NCBI GenBank assembly: GCA_913054425.1
Contig: CAJXJG010000064.1
Coordinates: 1 to 8,859, forward strand
From: an uncultured Fidelibacterota bacterium
Lineage (GTDB): Bacteria; Fidelibacterota; Marinisomatia; Marinisomatales; UBA8229
Direction: 5' to 3'
DNA: 8,859 nucleotides
The notes under the pieces are model-generated. The model was not told the origin of the DNA, searched no databases, and saw only the letters and a program-made list of their open reading frames with translations. Below are positions 7,255-8,859 of the stretch, one piece after another (position 1 is the stretch's first letter; the number at the start of each line of letters is the position of its first letter). The position numbers and the translations under genes were made by a program.

Positions 7255-7646
7255 AGAAAATTATCGGTTTCATTATCCTCGTGTCCTTTCTCATGGGGCA
7301 GGAAAAAATTAATTTTTCCGCTTGCCCCCTTTCAGTGAGCGATTCCCCCCGAGATACATTAAGCCAGGTAAGCCCGGTACCCAGTGGGATTCCACAAATT
7401 CTATTTAAGAAAAAAGTCATTCGGGCAGCGTCTTTCACAGGTGTTGTTTCATTTGCCGGGCTGGCCTGGTATTTCCAGTCAAAGGCTGACCAACACTTTG
7501 ACAATTACCTCCATAGCGGTGATCCCAACAAAATGAGTTCGGAATGGAACCGCACTGAGAAATTGGATAAAATGTCAGGCTGGATGGTGGTCCTTTCCCA
7601 GGTTTGTTCACAGATATTAATTCTTACATATGTGGAACATGAATAG
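7251..7646 (+). CDS. small envelope protein with signal peptide and two membrane segments, unknown function
   Basis: A 131-residue protein I cannot name. The start is the ATG at 7251 because it overlaps the preceding TGA as ATGA and gives a normal signal peptide (MKKIIGF..., likely cut after MG at 16-17). An in-frame ATG at 7191 would add 20 polar residues and bury the signal, so it is rejected. After a Ser/Pro-rich stretch (about 24-48) comes a basic patch KKKVIR, a hydrophobic segment (about 58-75, ending AGLAWYFQSKAD), a polar loop with HFDNYLHSGDPNKM and KLDKMSGW, and a second hydrophobic segment (about 109-126). The pattern of an aromatic/KAD-x-x-(F/Y)D-x-Y-L loop between two helices reminds me of small membrane proteins in FCB genomes, but I cannot assign a family. 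Its tight overlap with neighbours on both sides suggests coupled translation and a shared envelope role. Confidence 0.78.
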   Translation: MKKIIGFIILVSFLMGQEKINFSACPLSVSDSPRDTLSQVSPVPSGIPQILFKKKVIRAASFTGVVSFAGLAWYFQSKADQHFDNYLHSGDPNKMSSEWNRTEKLDKMSGWMVVLSQVCSQILILTYVEHE

Positions 7647-8859
7647 AGTCATATTAAGTTTTACTTTAATATTATTTTTATTTAGCTGCTCCAAACGGGA
7701 TCGATTAAATCCACTTGATGTAGAAAACCCAATCACGGGTGGAAAACCGACCGGGTTGGAATTAGTACCCATTCGGGACATCGTGGGAATATCCTGGAAT
7801 GAAATTAATATTAATGATCTATCGGCTTACATCATCTATAAATCCGTGAATAATGCGGGGCTAATTGAGTACGCAACCGTATCAGGTTTTACCACCGAAT
7901 ATTCCGACAGTGCAGTGTCTTATTACCAGAATTACACCTATGCGGTCCAGGCAGTAACGGATTATATGGTGTCACCCCTGTCTGATACTGTCTCTGTCAC
8001 GGTTGGACCCTATTCCATTTATGTTGCTGATTTCGATGACAACAGTGTACGTATCCTTTCCTGGGACGGAAGTTATTTAATAAAATCCAAATCGGTTTCT
8101 TCTCCAAGAGCCATCCAATACCGGAAATCGGATAATCGTTTTATAGTAGCAGATTATTATGATAAGGCTGTGATTTTGCTCTCCACAGACCTGAATGAAA
8201 CCGAATATATTGATATTGGCGATTATCCATTAGACCTGGATGTAAACCAATTAACAAATCGCATTCATGTCCTGACCCGGAATGGATACATCATGAAATT
8301 AGATGAAGAGGGAGAAAAGATTGAAACCTTTAATATCGGAATGCCATTCGGTCGGGATGCCGAGATATCTTCGGACCCAATCAGTGATGGACTGTGGATC
8401 TCCAACCCCGATTCCGGGATTGTATGGTTTTTGCCCTATAATGAAGGTTGGAATCATGTAGTAAAATTTAACCAACTGGATTCGCCGTCATCATTATCAT
8501 CTTTTGGCGGAGGCTGGGTAGCCACTCATGCAGGGATCGTCCATTTATCACCCAGTGGCGATTCGGAAATCCTTGAACCCGATATTTATGTGACAGACGT
8601 AGAAATTGATACCGTGTCGAAAAAATGCTTTTATGTGGGTAAAGACCTTGCCAAGAACTCATGGGTGGCAGGGAAAATTGATTTAGAAACGAAATTCAAC
8701 ACCATTTTACTGGATAGTGCTTATCACTATTTACACCAGATTTATCCGATTCCCGGCGAAACTGGCACCGAATTCCTAATCCAAGAAAGTGCAACGTGGA
8801 CTTTGATCCGATTCGATGAAAATGGGAATAAATTGGGAGAAATGGAGAATTTCAATTCC
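7639..8859 (+). CDS. lipoprotein with FnIII-like domain and beta-propeller, 3' end outside window
   Basis: The frame is open for 407 codons to the last base with no stop, so the protein is truncated by the window edge. The N-terminus MNRVILSFTLILFLFSCSK is a typical lipoprotein signal with C17 as the lipidated residue. A linker NPLDVENPITGGKPTG follows; similar linkers occur in FCB-group surface lipoproteins. Residues about 37-125 look like a fibronectin type III domain (GISWNEIN, LSAYIIYKSV, YTYAVQAVTD). The remainder has propeller-like repeats such as YVADFDDNSVRILSWDG, FIVADYYDKAVILLSTD, LWISNPDSGIVWF and AGIVHLSPSGD, resembling NHL/YVTN-type blades. It overlaps the previous gene by 8 bp. 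An in-frame ATG at 7630 would add MWN and cannot be excluded, but the 7639 start gives the cleaner signal. A surface or periplasmic binding or scaffold role is inferred; no catalytic motif was seen. Confidence 0.85.
   Translation, partial: MNRVILSFTLILFLFSCSKRDRLNPLDVENPITGGKPTGLELVPIRDIVGISWNEININDLSAYIIYKSVNNAGLIEYATVSGFTTEYSDSAVSYYQNYTYAVQAVTDYMVSPLSDTVSVTVGPYSIYVADFDDNSVRILSWDGSYLIKSKSVSSPRAIQYRKSDNRFIVADYYDKAVILLSTDLNETEYIDIGDYPLDLDVNQLTNRIHVLTRNGYIMKLDEEGEKIETFNIGMPFGRDAEISSDPISDGLWISNPDSGIVWFLPYNEGWNHVVKFNQLDSPSSLSSFGGGWVATHAGIVHLSPSGDSEILEPDIYVTDVEIDTVSKKCFYVGKDLAKNSWVAGKIDLETKFNTILLDSAYHYLHQIYPIPGETGTEFLIQESATWTLIRFDENGNKLGEMENFNS

Overview
The window looks like a piece of chromosome from a Gram-negative bacterium of the Bacteroidetes/Fibrobacteres (FCB) superphylum, possibly Candidatus Marinimicrobia (Neomarinimicrobiota) or a relative. 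This is an inference from protein style. The clues are a secreted LVIVD/choice-of-anchor-B protein ending in a dockerin-like EF-hand pair, a lipoprotein with an 'NPLDxENPxTGG' linker after its lipid-attachment cysteine, an outer-membrane barrel ending in Phe, and mostly weak Shine-Dalgarno sites. I saw no rRNA, tRNA, CRISPR array, insertion sequence or phage gene. Almost everything encoded here appears to be exported.

Layout. Bases 1-145 are an edge region with at most the last codons of a gene outside the window. Two minus-strand genes follow, separated by 4 bp: a DUF885 putative metallopeptidase lipoprotein (146-1924) and, upstream of it in the transcript, a choice-of-anchor-B/LVIVD repeat protein with a C-terminal dockerin-like module (1929-3191, TTG start). 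A 217-bp AT-rich divergent spacer (3192-3408) holds candidate back-to-back promoters with overlapping -10 boxes, plus a small hairpin with a T-tract on the minus strand. Four plus-strand genes then run to the window edge with gaps of +3, -4 and -8 bp: a three-part outer-membrane protein (peptidase-MA-like zinc protease domain, TolB/PD40 propeller, Omp85-like barrel; 3409-6174), a BamB-like propeller (6178-7254), a 131-residue membrane protein (7251-7646), and an FnIII-plus-propeller lipoprotein that continues beyond the window (7639-8859).

How they may work together. The tight plus-strand cluster reads as one envelope module: an outer-membrane barrel carrying a protease and a propeller in place of POTRA domains, an eight-repeat BamB-like companion, a small membrane protein and a propeller lipoprotein. 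The arrangement recalls both the BamA/BamB pair and the enzyme-adaptor-barrel plan of type Vd autotransporters such as PlpD and FplA. I recognise the component domains, but not the cluster as a named system. It is the best candidate here for something undescribed.
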